A DNA stretch of 47,098 bases from an uncultured Clostridia bacterium (GTDB taxonomy: Bacteria; Bacillota; Clostridia; Oscillospirales; Oscillospiraceae): assembly GCA_947173485.1 (NCBI GenBank), contig CAMWFH010000022.1, positions 1-47,098 on the forward strand. The letters run 5' to 3'. The notes under the pieces were generated by a model. That model saw nothing but the letters and a program-made list of their open reading frames with translations, did no database searches and had not been told where the DNA came from. Of the stretch, positions 18,477 through 26,854 are shown piece after piece (position 1 is the first letter of the stretch; every line of letters begins with the position of its first letter). The translations under genes and the position numbers were made by a program.

Positions 18477-19790
18477 TTACTTGTAGTAGTCTGCGTTGGC
18501 CAGGTTGGCCGCGGTGGCGTCGTCCACGATCTTCTGCATATTTTGCAGGACGGTGTCGATGTCGGACTGGCCGTTGTAGGCCTTGTTCAGCTCCGTCACC
18601 ACCAGGGGCTTCCACTTGGGGCGGGCGGCGTTGTTCACCAGCTGGACACTGTACTCGAACTGGTCCTCGATCACCTGGAAATCCAGATCGTAGCCGGCCT
18701 TGTCAAAGGCGTCGTAGTAGGGCTGCTCGGTGCCGATGTAGGCGGAGATGGCCGCGCCGTAGGAGCTGGCGATGCGCTGGGCCTCCTCGGTGCCGAAGAA
18801 CTTCAGCACGTCCTTCACGGCCTCCAGGTTCTTGCCGCGGGCGGCGGTGGAGTAGCACAGGCCGTTGGACATGGTGGCCCGGCCGTCGCCCTTGGCGGGA
18901 TCGGGGCACTTGGGCAGGGGGGCGATGTCCCACTTGCCCTCCATGTTGTCATAGCGGGTGGCCTTGTTCATCAGCTCCCAGTTGCCCTCTAGGTACATGG
19001 CGCAGGCCTCAGAGAAGAAGGCGATACCGGGCTGGGTCTCGGCAAAGTAGGTCTGATCGGGGCACCAGTCCTCCTGCTGCATCTCCACATAGAACTTGAT
19101 GGCCCGGGCGGTGGCGGGGTCGGTGTAGCCCGCCTTGGTCTTATCCTCGGTGAGGATGTAGCCGCCGGCCTGGTAGACGAAGTCCCAGTAGCCCAGGTGG
19201 TCCTCGTTGTAGGCCATGAAGCCGTACTTGCCGGTGGCGTCATAGATCTTCTGGGAGGCGTCGGTCAGGTCGTCCCAGGTCCAGTCCTCATCGGGATAGC
19301 CCACGCCGGCGGCATCGAACAGCTCCTTGTTGTAGACCATGACGATGTTGTCCTTGTCCTTGGGCACACCGTACATCCGCCCATTGGAGCCGCAGGCGTT
19401 GCCGATGGAGATCTCGGAGAAATGGTTCTGGTAGTAGTTCGGTTCCACGTCGTCGTAGAGGTCGGTCATGTCCGCCAGCATACCGAAGTCGGAGTAGTAC
19501 AGGATCTGGTTGGTGTGCATCCAGAAGATGTCCGGCATGGTGTTGCTCTCGGCGGCGGCCTCCAGCTTGGTCCAGTACTCGTTCCAGCTGGTGACCTGGA
19601 CTTCGATGACCACATCTGGGTTCTTCTCGGTGTAGGCGGCGCAGATGGCCTCCATGCTCTCGCGCTGGGCTACATCCCAGATCTGGAACGTCAGATGGGT
19701 CTTGCCATCCGACGCGCCACACCCGGCCAGGGTGGACAGCAGCAGTGTTATGGTCAAGACAAGTGCTGCTGCGCGGGGATATCTTTTCAT
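18477..19790 (-). CDS. Extracellular sugar-binding lipoprotein of an ABC importer
   Basis: The 437-residue product begins with a lipoprotein signal peptide: basic residues, a hydrophobic core, and a lipobox LAGC with Cys24, so the mature protein is anchored to the outside of the membrane. The remainder fits solute-binding family 1 (MalE/MsmE-like), with the NPDVVIEVQ and PDIFWM stretches near the N-terminus. It would capture an oligosaccharide for the two permeases encoded downstream. ATG 19790 follows GAGGAG. A promoter lies at 19852-19881, and an 11-bp inverted repeat sits just upstream of its -35 box, suggesting activation by the AraC protein encoded next door. Confidence 0.92.
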   Translation of the reverse strand: MKRYPRAAALVLTITLLLSTLAGCGASDGKTHLTFQIWDVAQRESMEAICAAYTEKNPDVVIEVQVTSWNEYWTKLEAAAESNTMPDIFWMHTNQILYYSDFGMLADMTDLYDDVEPNYYQNHFSEISIGNACGSNGRMYGVPKDKDNIVMVYNKELFDAAGVGYPDEDWTWDDLTDASQKIYDATGKYGFMAYNEDHLGYWDFVYQAGGYILTEDKTKAGYTDPATARAIKFYVEMQQEDWCPDQTYFAETQPGIAFFSEACAMYLEGNWELMNKATRYDNMEGKWDIAPLPKCPDPAKGDGRATMSNGLCYSTAARGKNLEAVKDVLKFFGTEEAQRIASSYGAAISAYIGTEQPYYDAFDKAGYDLDFQVIEDQFEYSVQLVNNAARPKWKPLVVTELNKAYNGQSDIDTVLQNMQKIVDDATAANLANADYYK

Positions 19791-19851
19791 AACTCCACTC
19801 CTCTTTTACGTTTTGCTTTTCTTCATTTTAGACCCGTGATGTTCATGATCT

Positions 19852-19881
19852 ACTATAGTACGCGCCGCCGCCGCCTGTAAA
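19852..19881 (-). promoter_or_regulatory. Promoter for the ABC importer operon
   Basis: Minus strand TTTACA and TATAGT are separated by an 18-bp GC-rich spacer. The start would be near 19845, leaving a leader of about 55 nt before the binding-protein gene. The long spacer and imperfect -35 fit an activator-dependent promoter. Confidence 0.55.
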
Positions 19882-19909
19882 TAGGCAGGCATTCCTAAAA
19901 TATACCCAA

Positions 19910-19948
19910 ATGCCATATAAGGTCCTATTTGTGCATATTATATGGCAT
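19910..19948. promoter_or_regulatory. Candidate AraC operator: 11-bp inverted repeat
   Basis: ATGCCATATAA (19910-19920) and TTATATGGCAT (19938-19948) are perfect inverted arms with 17 nt between them. They lie about 30-65 bp upstream of the -35 box of the importer promoter, where an AraC activator would bind. A further TATATGGCA half-site lies at 20084-20092, near the end of the AraC gene. The rest of the 341-bp gap (19791-20131) is AT-rich and shows no gene or clear terminator. Confidence 0.55.
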
Positions 19949-20131
19949 ATGGATATATTTTTAGAAATTTCGTTACAATAGACCATCTTTGCCAAAAATA
20001 TTTGTACAAATTACACGATCTAAAGGGAAACGAGAAAAGACCCTGTAAGATCGCGGCTGAAAAGAACTGGGGTTAGTTGGTACTATATGGCAAGATGTGG
20101 GCCGGGGCCTGGGGGCCGGAGCGCCCGGCGC

Positions 20132-21010
20132 TCACCAGGGCGCCAGGTCGCCCGGGCCCAGACCGCCCTGCCGCTTGGGGGCGGCCTCCAGGTACTCGCT
20201 GGGGGACATGCCGGTCTCCTTGCGGAAGACCTTGGCGAAGTAGTTGGCGTTGGCAAAGCCGGAGGCCTCCGCCACATAGGAGATGGTCACGTCCACGTCC
20301 TGGAGCAGCAGCTTGGCGTACTCGATGCGCACGCGGGTGATATACTTTCCCGGGGAGATGCCGGTGGCCTTGGTGAAGGTGCGGATCAGGTGGGCCTTGG
20401 ACACCTCCAGCCGCTTGGCCAGCTCGTCCAGGCCCTCCAGGAAGGGGAACTCCTCCTGGATGATGCCCACCGCAGACTCCACCACCGGCGACAGGATGCC
20501 GAACTCCGACTGGCCCGCCGGAGCGGCGCACAGCTTGGTCAGCAGGGCGAAGCCTCTGGCGGAGGCGTCGGCGCCGTCCACCGGGGGATGCTCCTCGTCC
20601 AGCACCGCCAGGGCCATGACCGCCTCCCGCACGATGGCGGCGCCTCGGGAAAAGAGGGCGGCGCCGTTGTGGAGCTTCAGCAGCCGGGAGGCCGCGTCTC
20701 CCTGGAGGTGGACGGTCATGCCCAGGCAGCTGGACACGGCCTGGAGGGTATAGGCGCCAGGGGAGCGCAGGGCGATGGCCTGGCCGGGGTGGAGCATCTC
20801 ATAGCGCCCCTCCGTGGCCACAGTGAGGTTGCCCCGGACCGCCGCGGCCAGGACGTAGGTACCGCTCTGGCCATAGCCCTTGCACAGGTCGCCAGCCGGC
20901 AGGGGGACCACCCGGGCCTCTGACAGGGTCAACAGCTCCCCTACCGCCGCGGCGGGGGCCGCCGGGTGGATCTCCCGCGCTTTCTCTAAATAGGGTGCTT
21001 CGTCTCTCAT
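20132..21010 (-). CDS. AraC-family regulator of the sugar importer
   Basis: The 292-residue protein has a cupin-like ligand domain (about 40-110; landmark HPGQAIALRSPGAY) and a C-terminal pair of helix-turn-helix motifs (about 185-280; ELAKRLEVSKAHLIRTF and GFANANYFAKVFRKETGMSP). ATG 21010 lies 29 bp after the ATPase stop. The Shine-Dalgarno is poor, so translation may depend on coupling. It lies between the ATPase gene and the importer operon on one strand, and the inverted repeat at 19910-19948 is its most likely target. Ligand unknown; an alpha-galactoside or its product is plausible. Confidence 0.85.
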   Translation of the reverse strand: MRDEAPYLEKAREIHPAAPAAAVGELLTLSEARVVPLPAGDLCKGYGQSGTYVLAAAVRGNLTVATEGRYEMLHPGQAIALRSPGAYTLQAVSSCLGMTVHLQGDAASRLLKLHNGAALFSRGAAIVREAVMALAVLDEEHPPVDGADASARGFALLTKLCAAPAGQSEFGILSPVVESAVGIIQEEFPFLEGLDELAKRLEVSKAHLIRTFTKATGISPGKYITRVRIEYAKLLLQDVDVTISYVAEASGFANANYFAKVFRKETGMSPSEYLEAAPKRQGGLGPGDLAPW

Positions 21011-21039
21011 GGTCTCAACAGAAAGCCCCGCAGGAGGGG

Positions 21040-22137
21040 TCAGTGGGCGATGGCCCGCTCCGTCTCCTTGTCGAACAGGTGGATCTTCTCCGTGTCGAGG
21101 ACCAACGCGGCGTTCTCGCCCTCGCGGCCGGGGAAGGTGGAGGCGGTGCGCACCACCAGCTTGTTGCCATGGCAGTCCACATGGAGGTTGATCTCCGCGC
21201 CCATCAGCTCAGCGATCTCGATGGAGGCATCCAGATCGTGCTTGCCGCCGCCGGTGACGGTGTCGATGTCCTCGGGCCGGATGCCCAGCACCACGGTCTT
21301 GCCTACATAGGGGGCCAGAACGGCCTTGTCCATATGGCTGGAGAGGGCGATCTTGCTGCCGCAGGTCTCGGCGAAGTAGGCGCCGCCCTCCTCCCGGATC
21401 ACGGCATCCATGAAGTTCATCTGGGGGGAGCCGATGAAGCCGGCCACGAACAGGTTGCAGGGGTAGTCGTAGAGGGTCTGGGGCGTGTCGTTCTGCTGGA
21501 TGATGCCGTCCTTCATGACCACGATCCGGTCGCCCATAGTCATGGCCTCGGTCTGGTCGTGGGTGACGTAGACGAAGGTGGTCTGGAGGCGCTTGTGGAG
21601 GCGGCTGATCTCGGCCCGCATGGCGGTACGGAGCTTGGCGTCCAGGTTGCTCAAAGGCTCATCCAGGAGGAACACCGCCGGATCACGGACCATGGCCCGG
21701 CCCAGGGCCACACGCTGCCGCTGGCCGCCAGAGAGGGCCTTGGGCTTCCGGTTGAGCAGATGCTCCAGATCCAGGGCCTTGGCGGCCTCGTGGACCCGCT
21801 TGTCGATCTCGTCCTTGGGCATCTTCTTCAGGGTCAGGCCGAAAGCGATGTTCTTATAGACGGTCATATGGGGATAGAGGGCGTAGTTCTGGAACACCAT
21901 GGCGATGTCCCGGTCCTTGGGGGCCACGTCGTTGACCACCCGGTCGCCGATGCGCAACTCGCCGTCGCTGATGTCCTCCAGGCCGGCGATCATCCGCAGC
22001 GTGGTGGATTTACCGCAGCCGGAGGGGCCCACCAGGATGACGAATTCCTTGTCCGCGATCTCCAGGTTCAGGTCGGGCACGACTGTAACGCCGCCGGGAT
22101 AGGTCTTTCTCACATGCTGGAAGGAAATGCTTGCCAT
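21040..22137 (-). CDS. msmK: Sugar ABC transporter ATPase, MsmK/UgpC type
   Basis: The 365-residue ATPase energises CUT1 sugar importers at the inner face of the membrane. Walker A (GPSGCGKST) is near residues 38-46, the signature LSGGQRQRVALGRA near 135, Walker B and D-loop (VFLLDEPLSNLDAK) near 155, and the H-loop YVTHDQTEA near 190. A C-terminal TOBE/OB region typical of the MalK group follows. ATG 22137 is chosen over an upstream in-frame start because it follows GAGAGG and gives the family's usual MASISFQHV-like beginning. It is separated from the permease genes and cotranscribed with the AraC gene from a promoter at 22236-22264. MsmK-type ATPases often serve several importers, which fits this separate placement. 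Confidence 0.93.
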   Translation of the reverse strand: MASISFQHVRKTYPGGVTVVPDLNLEIADKEFVILVGPSGCGKSTTLRMIAGLEDISDGELRIGDRVVNDVAPKDRDIAMVFQNYALYPHMTVYKNIAFGLTLKKMPKDEIDKRVHEAAKALDLEHLLNRKPKALSGGQRQRVALGRAMVRDPAVFLLDEPLSNLDAKLRTAMRAEISRLHKRLQTTFVYVTHDQTEAMTMGDRIVVMKDGIIQQNDTPQTLYDYPCNLFVAGFIGSPQMNFMDAVIREEGGAYFAETCGSKIALSSHMDKAVLAPYVGKTVVLGIRPEDIDTVTGGGKHDLDASIEIAELMGAEINLHVDCHGNKLVVRTASTFPGREGENAALVLDTEKIHLFDKETERAIAH

Positions 22138-22169
22138 AGAATCATATCCTCTCTTTTCAAAATTCTGCG

Positions 22170-22311
22170 GGTAAAATAGTGATGACAGGGGTGGCATCAT
22201 ATCGTCCGCTCCCGCAGGCTTGGACTTATGTTTTTACAATACCAGGTCACTTCCAGATATGCAAGGGTAAAATAACGACTGTATGGATAAAAAATTGCGG
22301 TAAAATACTGA
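22170..22311. repeat. Three copies of GGTAAAATA-N2-GA around the msmK promoter
   Basis: The 13-nt pattern occurs in the same orientation at 22170-22182, 22266-22278 and 22299-22311. The middle copy abuts the -35 box of the msmK promoter, the third is 33 bp (about three helical turns) further upstream, and the first lies in the leader. This looks like a set of operator sites for an unidentified regulator. Confidence 0.5.
22236..22264 (-). promoter_or_regulatory. Promoter for msmK and the AraC gene
   Basis: Minus strand TTGCAT and TATTGT are separated by 17 bp. Transcription would start near 22229, giving a leader of about 90 nt. Confidence 0.6.
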
Positions 22312-22337
22312 CCTCCGCTTTTTCTGGGGGCGACGGC

Positions 22338-22366
22338 TTGTCTATGGCGGCAGTCTGTGGTACAAT
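22338..22366 (+). promoter_or_regulatory. Promoter for the HAD-MFS gene pair
   Basis: TTGTCT and TACAAT are separated by 17 bp, 30 bp before the ATG of the HAD gene. It points away from the msmK promoter. Confidence 0.6.
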
Positions 22367-22396
22367 AGGGGCGAAGGATACAGGGGAGGACTGGCT

Positions 22397-23209
22397 ATGG
22401 CGGAGAAAAAACGGCTCTTCTTATTGGATATGGACGGGACCATCTATATAGACGGCCAGCTGTTCCCCCAGGCCATCCCCTTCCTGGAGCGGGTGCGGCG
22501 GGAGGGCGGGGACTATCTCTTCCTCACCAACAACTCCTCCCGGTCTGTGGACGCCTATGTGGAGCGGCTGGCGGGGATGGGGATACAGGCCCGGCCGGAG
22601 GACTTCCTGACCTCCACGGACGCGCTGATCGCCCATCTCCGGCGCCTCCGCGCTTTTCAGGAGCAGACCTTCCGGTGCTGCTATGTGATGGGGACCCGCA
22701 GCTTTTTTGAGCAGCTGCGGGCGGCGGGCGTTCCGGTGACAGACCGCCTGACGCCGGAGACGGACTGCCTCCTGGCGGGGTTCGACCGGGAGCTGACGTT
22801 CCAAAAGATCGAGGACGCCTGTATCCTGCTCGGCCGGGGCGCAGCTTTCTTTGCCACCAACCCGGACTGGGCCTGCCCCACCGGCTATGGCTATGTGCCC
22901 GACTGCGGCAGCATCTGCGAGATGCTCTGGCGGGCCACGGGACGCCGGCCGGATACCGTCGTGGGCAAGCCCTCGCCGGATATGGTCTATCTGGCCATGG
23001 AGCGCTTTGGCGCTAAGCGGGCGGAGACGGTGGTCATCGGCGACCGGCTCTATACGGACATCGCCGCCGGGGCCAATGCCGGGGTGGACACGGCCCTGGT
23101 CCTCACCGGGGAGGCTAGGCGGGAGGACCTGCCGGACAGCCAGTGGCAGCCCACCTGGGTCCTGGAGACCATCGGCGACTTTTTCACAAGGCAGGAGGCG
23201 GCGGGATGA
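22397..23209 (+). CDS. HAD-IIA family phosphatase, NagD-like
   Basis: The 270-residue cytoplasmic enzyme should hydrolyse a sugar phosphate or nucleotide phosphate. HAD motif I is DMDGT with D11 and D13, motif II is the TNNSSRS stretch near residue 44, and motifs III/IV are VVGKPSPDM and VIGDRLYTDI toward the C-terminus. The large C2 cap between motifs II and III places it with NagD and PGP-like proteins. GGAGG precedes ATG 22397. Its stop overlaps the start of the MFS gene as ATGA, so the two are translationally coupled. A joint role in handling an imported sugar phosphate is possible but not shown. Confidence 0.88.
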   Translation: MAEKKRLFLLDMDGTIYIDGQLFPQAIPFLERVRREGGDYLFLTNNSSRSVDAYVERLAGMGIQARPEDFLTSTDALIAHLRRLRAFQEQTFRCCYVMGTRSFFEQLRAAGVPVTDRLTPETDCLLAGFDRELTFQKIEDACILLGRGAAFFATNPDWACPTGYGYVPDCGSICEMLWRATGRRPDTVVGKPSPDMVYLAMERFGAKRAETVVIGDRLYTDIAAGANAGVDTALVLTGEARREDLPDSQWQPTWVLETIGDFFTRQEAAG

Positions 23210-24516
23210 AGCTGGATCACCGGCAGACGATCTTAGTGGGACTGGCGTTCCTTTCCATCAGCGCTTTTTGGCAGATGTACGACAACATCGTGCCTCTGAT
23301 CTTGACCAATACCTTCCATATGAGCGAGCCGGTATCCGGGGCCATCATGGCCGCGGACAACATCCTGGCGCTGTTCCTGCTGCCCTTCTTCGGGGCCCTG
23401 TCCGACCGGACCAGCACCAGGATCGGCCGGCGGATGCCTTTCATCCTCTGGGGCACCGCCGCCGCGGTGGTGCTGATGAACGCGCTGCCCCTGCTGGATA
23501 ACGGCTATGCCGCTGCCCCCTCCTCCGGGAAGCTCCTGGGCTTCGTGGCAATGCTGGGGCTGCTGCTCATCACTATGGGCACCTACCGCAGTCCGGCGGT
23601 GGCGCTGATGCCCGACGTGACCCCCAAGCCCCTGCGCAGCAGGGGCAACGCGATCATCAACCTGATGGGGACCGTAGGCGGCGTGCTCTATCTGCTCACG
23701 GCGGCGGTCCTCTACCCCAGTGAGCAGGGGGAGGGCCATGTGGACTACCGGCCCTTGTTCCTGGTGGTCTCGGTCATCATGGTGGTGTCGGTGACGGTGC
23801 TGTTCCTGACGATCCGGGAGCCGGAGCTGGCGGCGAAGGACCGGGAGCCAGCGGGACCGGACGAGGAGGTAGAGGCCGGCGCCGGCGGCGCCCTTCCGGG
23901 ACCGGTGCGGCGGAGCCTTCTGTTCCTGCTGCTCTCCATCGCTCTGTGGTTCATCGCCTACAACGGCGTGACCACCTGGTTCACCACCTATGTCAGCGCG
24001 GTGATGGGGGAGGGCCTGGGCAAGGCGTCCACCTTCCTGCTGGTGGCCACCGGCGGGGCCATCGTCTCCTATATCCCCATCGGGGCCGTCTCCGCCAGGA
24101 TCGGGCGGAAGAGGACCATCCTGGCCGGGGTGGCCCTGCTGACGGCCTGCTTCTCCCTGGGCTACGCCCTGACGGCGGCCTGGGCCGGGGCGCGGGTCCT
24201 GCTGTATATCGTGTTCGCCCTGGTGGGGCTGGCCTGGGCGGCCATCAACGTCAATTCCCTGCCCATGGTGGTGGAGATGTGCCGGGACAGCGACATCGGC
24301 AGGTTCACCGGCTACTACTACACCTCCTCCATGGCGGCCCAGGTGGTGACGCCGGTGCTGGCGGGGTGGCTGATGCGCACGGTGGGCTACCGGGTGCTGT
24401 TCCCTTATGCCGCCTGCTTTGCCGCTATGAGCTTTCTGACCATGCTGCTGGTCCGCCACGGCGACAGCCGGGGGGAGGCCAAACGGGGGCTGGACGCCTT
24501 CGATGTGGACGACTGA
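23206..24516 (+). CDS. MFS transporter resembling sugar/cation symporters
   Basis: The 436-residue membrane protein has about twelve hydrophobic helices. The first cytoplasmic loop carries SDRTSTRIGRRMP (about residues 66-78), a form seen in sucrose/proton symporters of the SLC45 type and in GPH sugar symporters. The corresponding second-half loop has GAVSARIGRKRTI. A long acidic loop joins the two halves. ATG 23206 follows AGGAGG and overlaps the HAD stop. With no closer family signature, the substrate is only inferred to be a sugar. Confidence 0.85.
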   Translation: MKLDHRQTILVGLAFLSISAFWQMYDNIVPLILTNTFHMSEPVSGAIMAADNILALFLLPFFGALSDRTSTRIGRRMPFILWGTAAAVVLMNALPLLDNGYAAAPSSGKLLGFVAMLGLLLITMGTYRSPAVALMPDVTPKPLRSRGNAIINLMGTVGGVLYLLTAAVLYPSEQGEGHVDYRPLFLVVSVIMVVSVTVLFLTIREPELAAKDREPAGPDEEVEAGAGGALPGPVRRSLLFLLLSIALWFIAYNGVTTWFTTYVSAVMGEGLGKASTFLLVATGGAIVSYIPIGAVSARIGRKRTILAGVALLTACFSLGYALTAAWAGARVLLYIVFALVGLAWAAINVNSLPMVVEMCRDSDIGRFTGYYYTSSMAAQVVTPVLAGWLMRTVGYRVLFPYAACFAAMSFLTMLLVRHGDSRGEAKRGLDAFDVDD

Positions 24517-24553
24517 GCCACGACATAAACTAGAGACCAGGAGAGATGACATA

Positions 24554-25414
24554 ATGAACGCCTTGAAGATCACAGGGGTCGTCCTGGCGCTGGCGGCGCT
24601 CTATCTGCTGATGCTGATGCCCCGGCTCCAGCGGCCCACCCGGCAGCTGGAGCGCCTGCGGCACTGCCGGTTCGCCCACCGGGGCCTCCACAACAGCAGC
24701 ATCCCGGAGAACTCCCTGCCGGCCTTCCGGCTGGCGGCCCGGGTGGGGCTGGGGGTGGAGCTGGATGTGCGCATGACCCGGGACCGGCAGCTGGTGGTGG
24801 TCCACGACAGCAACCTCAAGCGCCTGTGCGGCGTGGGCGTCCGGGTGGAGAAGTCCACCTGGGAGCAGCTCCAGCAGCTGCGGCTGCTGGGCACGGAGGA
24901 GCGGATCCCCCTGCTGGACGAGGTGCTGCCCATCCTGTCCGGCCGCTCGCCGGCGATCATCGAGGTCAAGACCGACCGGGGCAACGGCCGCTCCCTCTGC
25001 CGGCTGCTGTGCAAGCGGCTGGAGAGCTACCGGGGGCTCTTCTGCCTGGAGAGCTTCGACCCCCGGGTGCTGCGGTGGCTCCGGTACAACGAGCCCTTCC
25101 TGGTCCGGGGGCAGCTGGCCCAGGGGGCCCGGCGGAAGGGGACCAAGACCCCGCTGCCCATCCGGTGGCTCATGAGCACGCTGGTGTCCAACTTCTATGG
25201 CAAGCCCGATTTTGTGGCCTACCGCCAGGAGGACCGGCAGCGGAAGCTGGGGCTGTGGTTGTGCCGCCGGCTCTACCAGCTGCCGGAGTTCAGCTGGACC
25301 ATCACCTCCCAGGAGAGCCTGGAGACGGCGGAGAGCGACGGGCGCACAGGGATCTTCGAGGGCTTTTTGCCCAGCCGCCGGACTGCCGGCGCGGAGAGGG
25401 AGGCCCATGTATAA
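24554..25414 (+). CDS. Membrane-anchored glycerophosphodiester phosphodiesterase
   Basis: The 286-residue enzyme has an N-terminal hydrophobic anchor (about 6-24) followed by a GDPD barrel. Catalytic and metal residues are visible: H42-R43 (AHRG), E52 (PEN), E69 and D71 (ELDVR), and H84 (VVVHD). It would split glycerophosphodiesters from phospholipids or teichoic acids into glycerol 3-phosphate and an alcohol. ATG 24554 follows AGGAG; an earlier in-frame start would overlap the MFS gene without a ribosome binding site. The stop overlaps the first codons of the response regulator, so the genes are coupled. The substrate may be outside the cell if the anchor is N-in. Confidence 0.88.
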   Translation: MNALKITGVVLALAALYLLMLMPRLQRPTRQLERLRHCRFAHRGLHNSSIPENSLPAFRLAARVGLGVELDVRMTRDRQLVVVHDSNLKRLCGVGVRVEKSTWEQLQQLRLLGTEERIPLLDEVLPILSGRSPAIIEVKTDRGNGRSLCRLLCKRLESYRGLFCLESFDPRVLRWLRYNEPFLVRGQLAQGARRKGTKTPLPIRWLMSTLVSNFYGKPDFVAYRQEDRQRKLGLWLCRRLYQLPEFSWTITSQESLETAESDGRTGIFEGFLPSRRTAGAEREAHV

Positions 25415-26078
25415 GCTGCTGATCGTGGAGGACGACGACTCCATCGCCGCCGCCCTCCGGTCCCACTTCTCCACCTGGGGCATGGACTGCCGCCAGGTGA
25501 CGGATCTCCGCCATGTGATGGAGGAGTTCCAGCGCTTCGGGCCCCATATGGTGCTGCTGGACGTGCTGCTGCCCTTCTTTGACGGCTACCACTGGTGCCG
25601 GGAGATCCGAAAGATCTCCAAGGTGCCCATCCTGTTCCTCTCCTCAGCGGGGGACAATATGAACATCGTCATGGCCATCCATCTGGGGGCCGATGATTTC
25701 GTGACCAAGCCCTTCGACCTGAACGTGCTCAACGCCAAGGTCCACTCCCTGCTGCGGCGGACCTACGACTTCGGCAGCGACGCGCCGGGGCTCAGCTGCC
25801 GGGGGCTGCTGCTGGACCTGGGAGACGCCACCGCCACCTATGAGGGCGTCACCTTCTCCCTGACCCGGAACGAGCATAGGATCCTACAGGTGCTGCTGGA
25901 GAACCGGGGACGGATCGTCAGCCGGGATACGCTGATGCGCCGGCTCTGGGAGACGGACAGCTTCGTGGATGAGAACACCCTGACGGTCAACGTCAACCGC
26001 CTGCGGCGGAAACTGGCGGACCACGGGGTGCCGGAGATGATCGAGACCAAAAAGGGCGAGGGGTATCTGGTGGAATGA
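25407..26078 (+). CDS. OmpR-family response regulator
   Basis: The 223-residue protein has a receiver domain (1-120) with acidic residues E8-D10, phospho-acceptor D52 (LLDVLLP), and the Lys of TKPFD near 101. A winged-helix DNA-binding domain (about 130-223) follows, ending in the family's NTLTVNVNRLRRKL and GEGYLV pattern. It overlaps the glycerophosphodiesterase gene by 8 bp. Its probable partner kinase is encoded 776 bp downstream after two other small genes. The kinase type suggests a BceR/GraR-like regulator of cell-envelope or antimicrobial-peptide stress, but no BceAB transporter is within the window. Confidence 0.9.
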   Translation: MYKLLIVEDDDSIAAALRSHFSTWGMDCRQVTDLRHVMEEFQRFGPHMVLLDVLLPFFDGYHWCREIRKISKVPILFLSSAGDNMNIVMAIHLGADDFVTKPFDLNVLNAKVHSLLRRTYDFGSDAPGLSCRGLLLDLGDATATYEGVTFSLTRNEHRILQVLLENRGRIVSRDTLMRRLWETDSFVDENTLTVNVNRLRRKLADHGVPEMIETKKGEGYLVE

Positions 26079-26569
26079 GGATGGAACGAGTGCTGGTGAT
26101 CGGCTGTCCGGGCAGCGGGAAGAGCACCTTTGCCCGGGCCTTGGCCGAAAGGACGGGGCTGCCCCTGTACTATCTGGATATGCTGTTCCACAGGCCGGAC
26201 AGGACCACGGTGTCCCATGGGGACTTTGACGCCGCCCTGGGGCGGCTCCTGGCGGAGGACCGCTGGATCCTGGACGGCAACTACGCCCGGACTTTGCCGG
26301 TCCGGCTGGCCAGGTGCGACCAGGTGTTCTGGCTGGACTATCCCACGGAGCTGTGCCTGGAGAGCGTCCGGGGCCGGCGGGGGCAGGTCCGGCCGGATAT
26401 GCCCTGGGTGGAGACGGAGGAGGACCCAGAATTTATGGCGTATATCGCCCGGTTCCGCCAGGACCGCCGGCCGGAGATGGAGGCTATATTGGAGCGGTCG
26501 GGCCGGGAGGTCACCGTGTTCCGCACGCGGGAGGAGGCAGCGGCTTTCTTATCGTCACTGGAGAGATGA
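26075..26569 (+). CDS. P-loop kinase-like protein (adenylate kinase/FlaR group)
   Basis: The 164-residue soluble protein starts with VLVIGCPGSGKSTFAR, a Walker A loop at about residues 7-16, and has the WILDGNYARTL and DQVFWLDYP stretches typical of small adenylate-kinase-like proteins annotated as topology modulation or FlaR-like. The true substrate is unknown. ATG 26075 overlaps the response-regulator stop as ATGA; ATG 26081 is an alternative two codons later. It separates response regulator from histidine kinase, which is unusual for a two-component operon. Confidence 0.8.
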   Translation: MRMERVLVIGCPGSGKSTFARALAERTGLPLYYLDMLFHRPDRTTVSHGDFDAALGRLLAEDRWILDGNYARTLPVRLARCDQVFWLDYPTELCLESVRGRRGQVRPDMPWVETEEDPEFMAYIARFRQDRRPEMEAILERSGREVTVFRTREEAAAFLSSLER

Positions 26570-26613
26570 AGCTTATGTGCTGTGATGCAGATGATCAAGA
26601 GGGGGTCCAGACG

Positions 26614-26808
26614 ATGTGTAAGATCTTTGAGGACTATGGCAAGGAAGTTGCGCAGGAGGTCACCAAAAACGTCACAAAAGAAACGCTGCTGACAAGTGTC
26701 AAAGCGCTTATGAAGAACCTAGGTCTTACCGTAGAACAGGCCATGGATGCGCTCAGCATTCCACATGAGGAGCGGTCCGATATCAAAAAGATGATCGCTC
26801 TTTCTTGA
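26614..26808 (+). CDS. Small helical protein resembling the C-terminal tail of Rpn/PD-(D/E)XK nuclease-type transposases
   Basis: The 64-residue product begins MCKIFEDYGKEV, followed by an amphipathic helix (VTKNVTKETLL) and a hairpin of two short helices, GLTVEQAMDALSIPHEERSD. Such stand-alone tails are common in Clostridia genomes beside or instead of full Rpn-family genes. No nuclease core is present. GAGGGGG lies 8 nt upstream of ATG 26614. An in-frame ATG at 26566, overlapping the previous stop, would add 16 residues. The shorter start is preferred because two similar genes at 35953 and 36141 also begin with Met-Cys. Composition is more AT-rich than that of its neighbours, suggesting separate origin. 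Confidence 0.65.
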   Translation: MCKIFEDYGKEVAQEVTKNVTKETLLTSVKALMKNLGLTVEQAMDALSIPHEERSDIKKMIALS

Positions 26809-26827
26809 ACCGGAGGACATTCAGACG

Positions 26828-26851
26828 ATGTGCGAGAGCTTGGAGGAATGA
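26828..26851 (+). other. Seven-codon leader MCESLEE overlapping the histidine kinase ribosome binding site
   Basis: ATG 26828 opens a frame that encodes MCESLEE and stops at TGA 26849-26851. It follows CAGACG exactly as the preceding small gene does (CAGACGATGTG in both), so it looks like a remnant of a second copy. The kinase Shine-Dalgarno (GGAGG) lies inside it and the stop is 3 nt before ATG 26855. Translation could control access to the kinase start. Confidence 0.4.
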
Positions 26852-26854
26852 GGT

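Noticed and set aside
20100..20133. Terminator after the AraC gene at 20132
   Set aside because: GC-rich self-complementary sequence exists but no T run follows on the minus strand, so it was not called.
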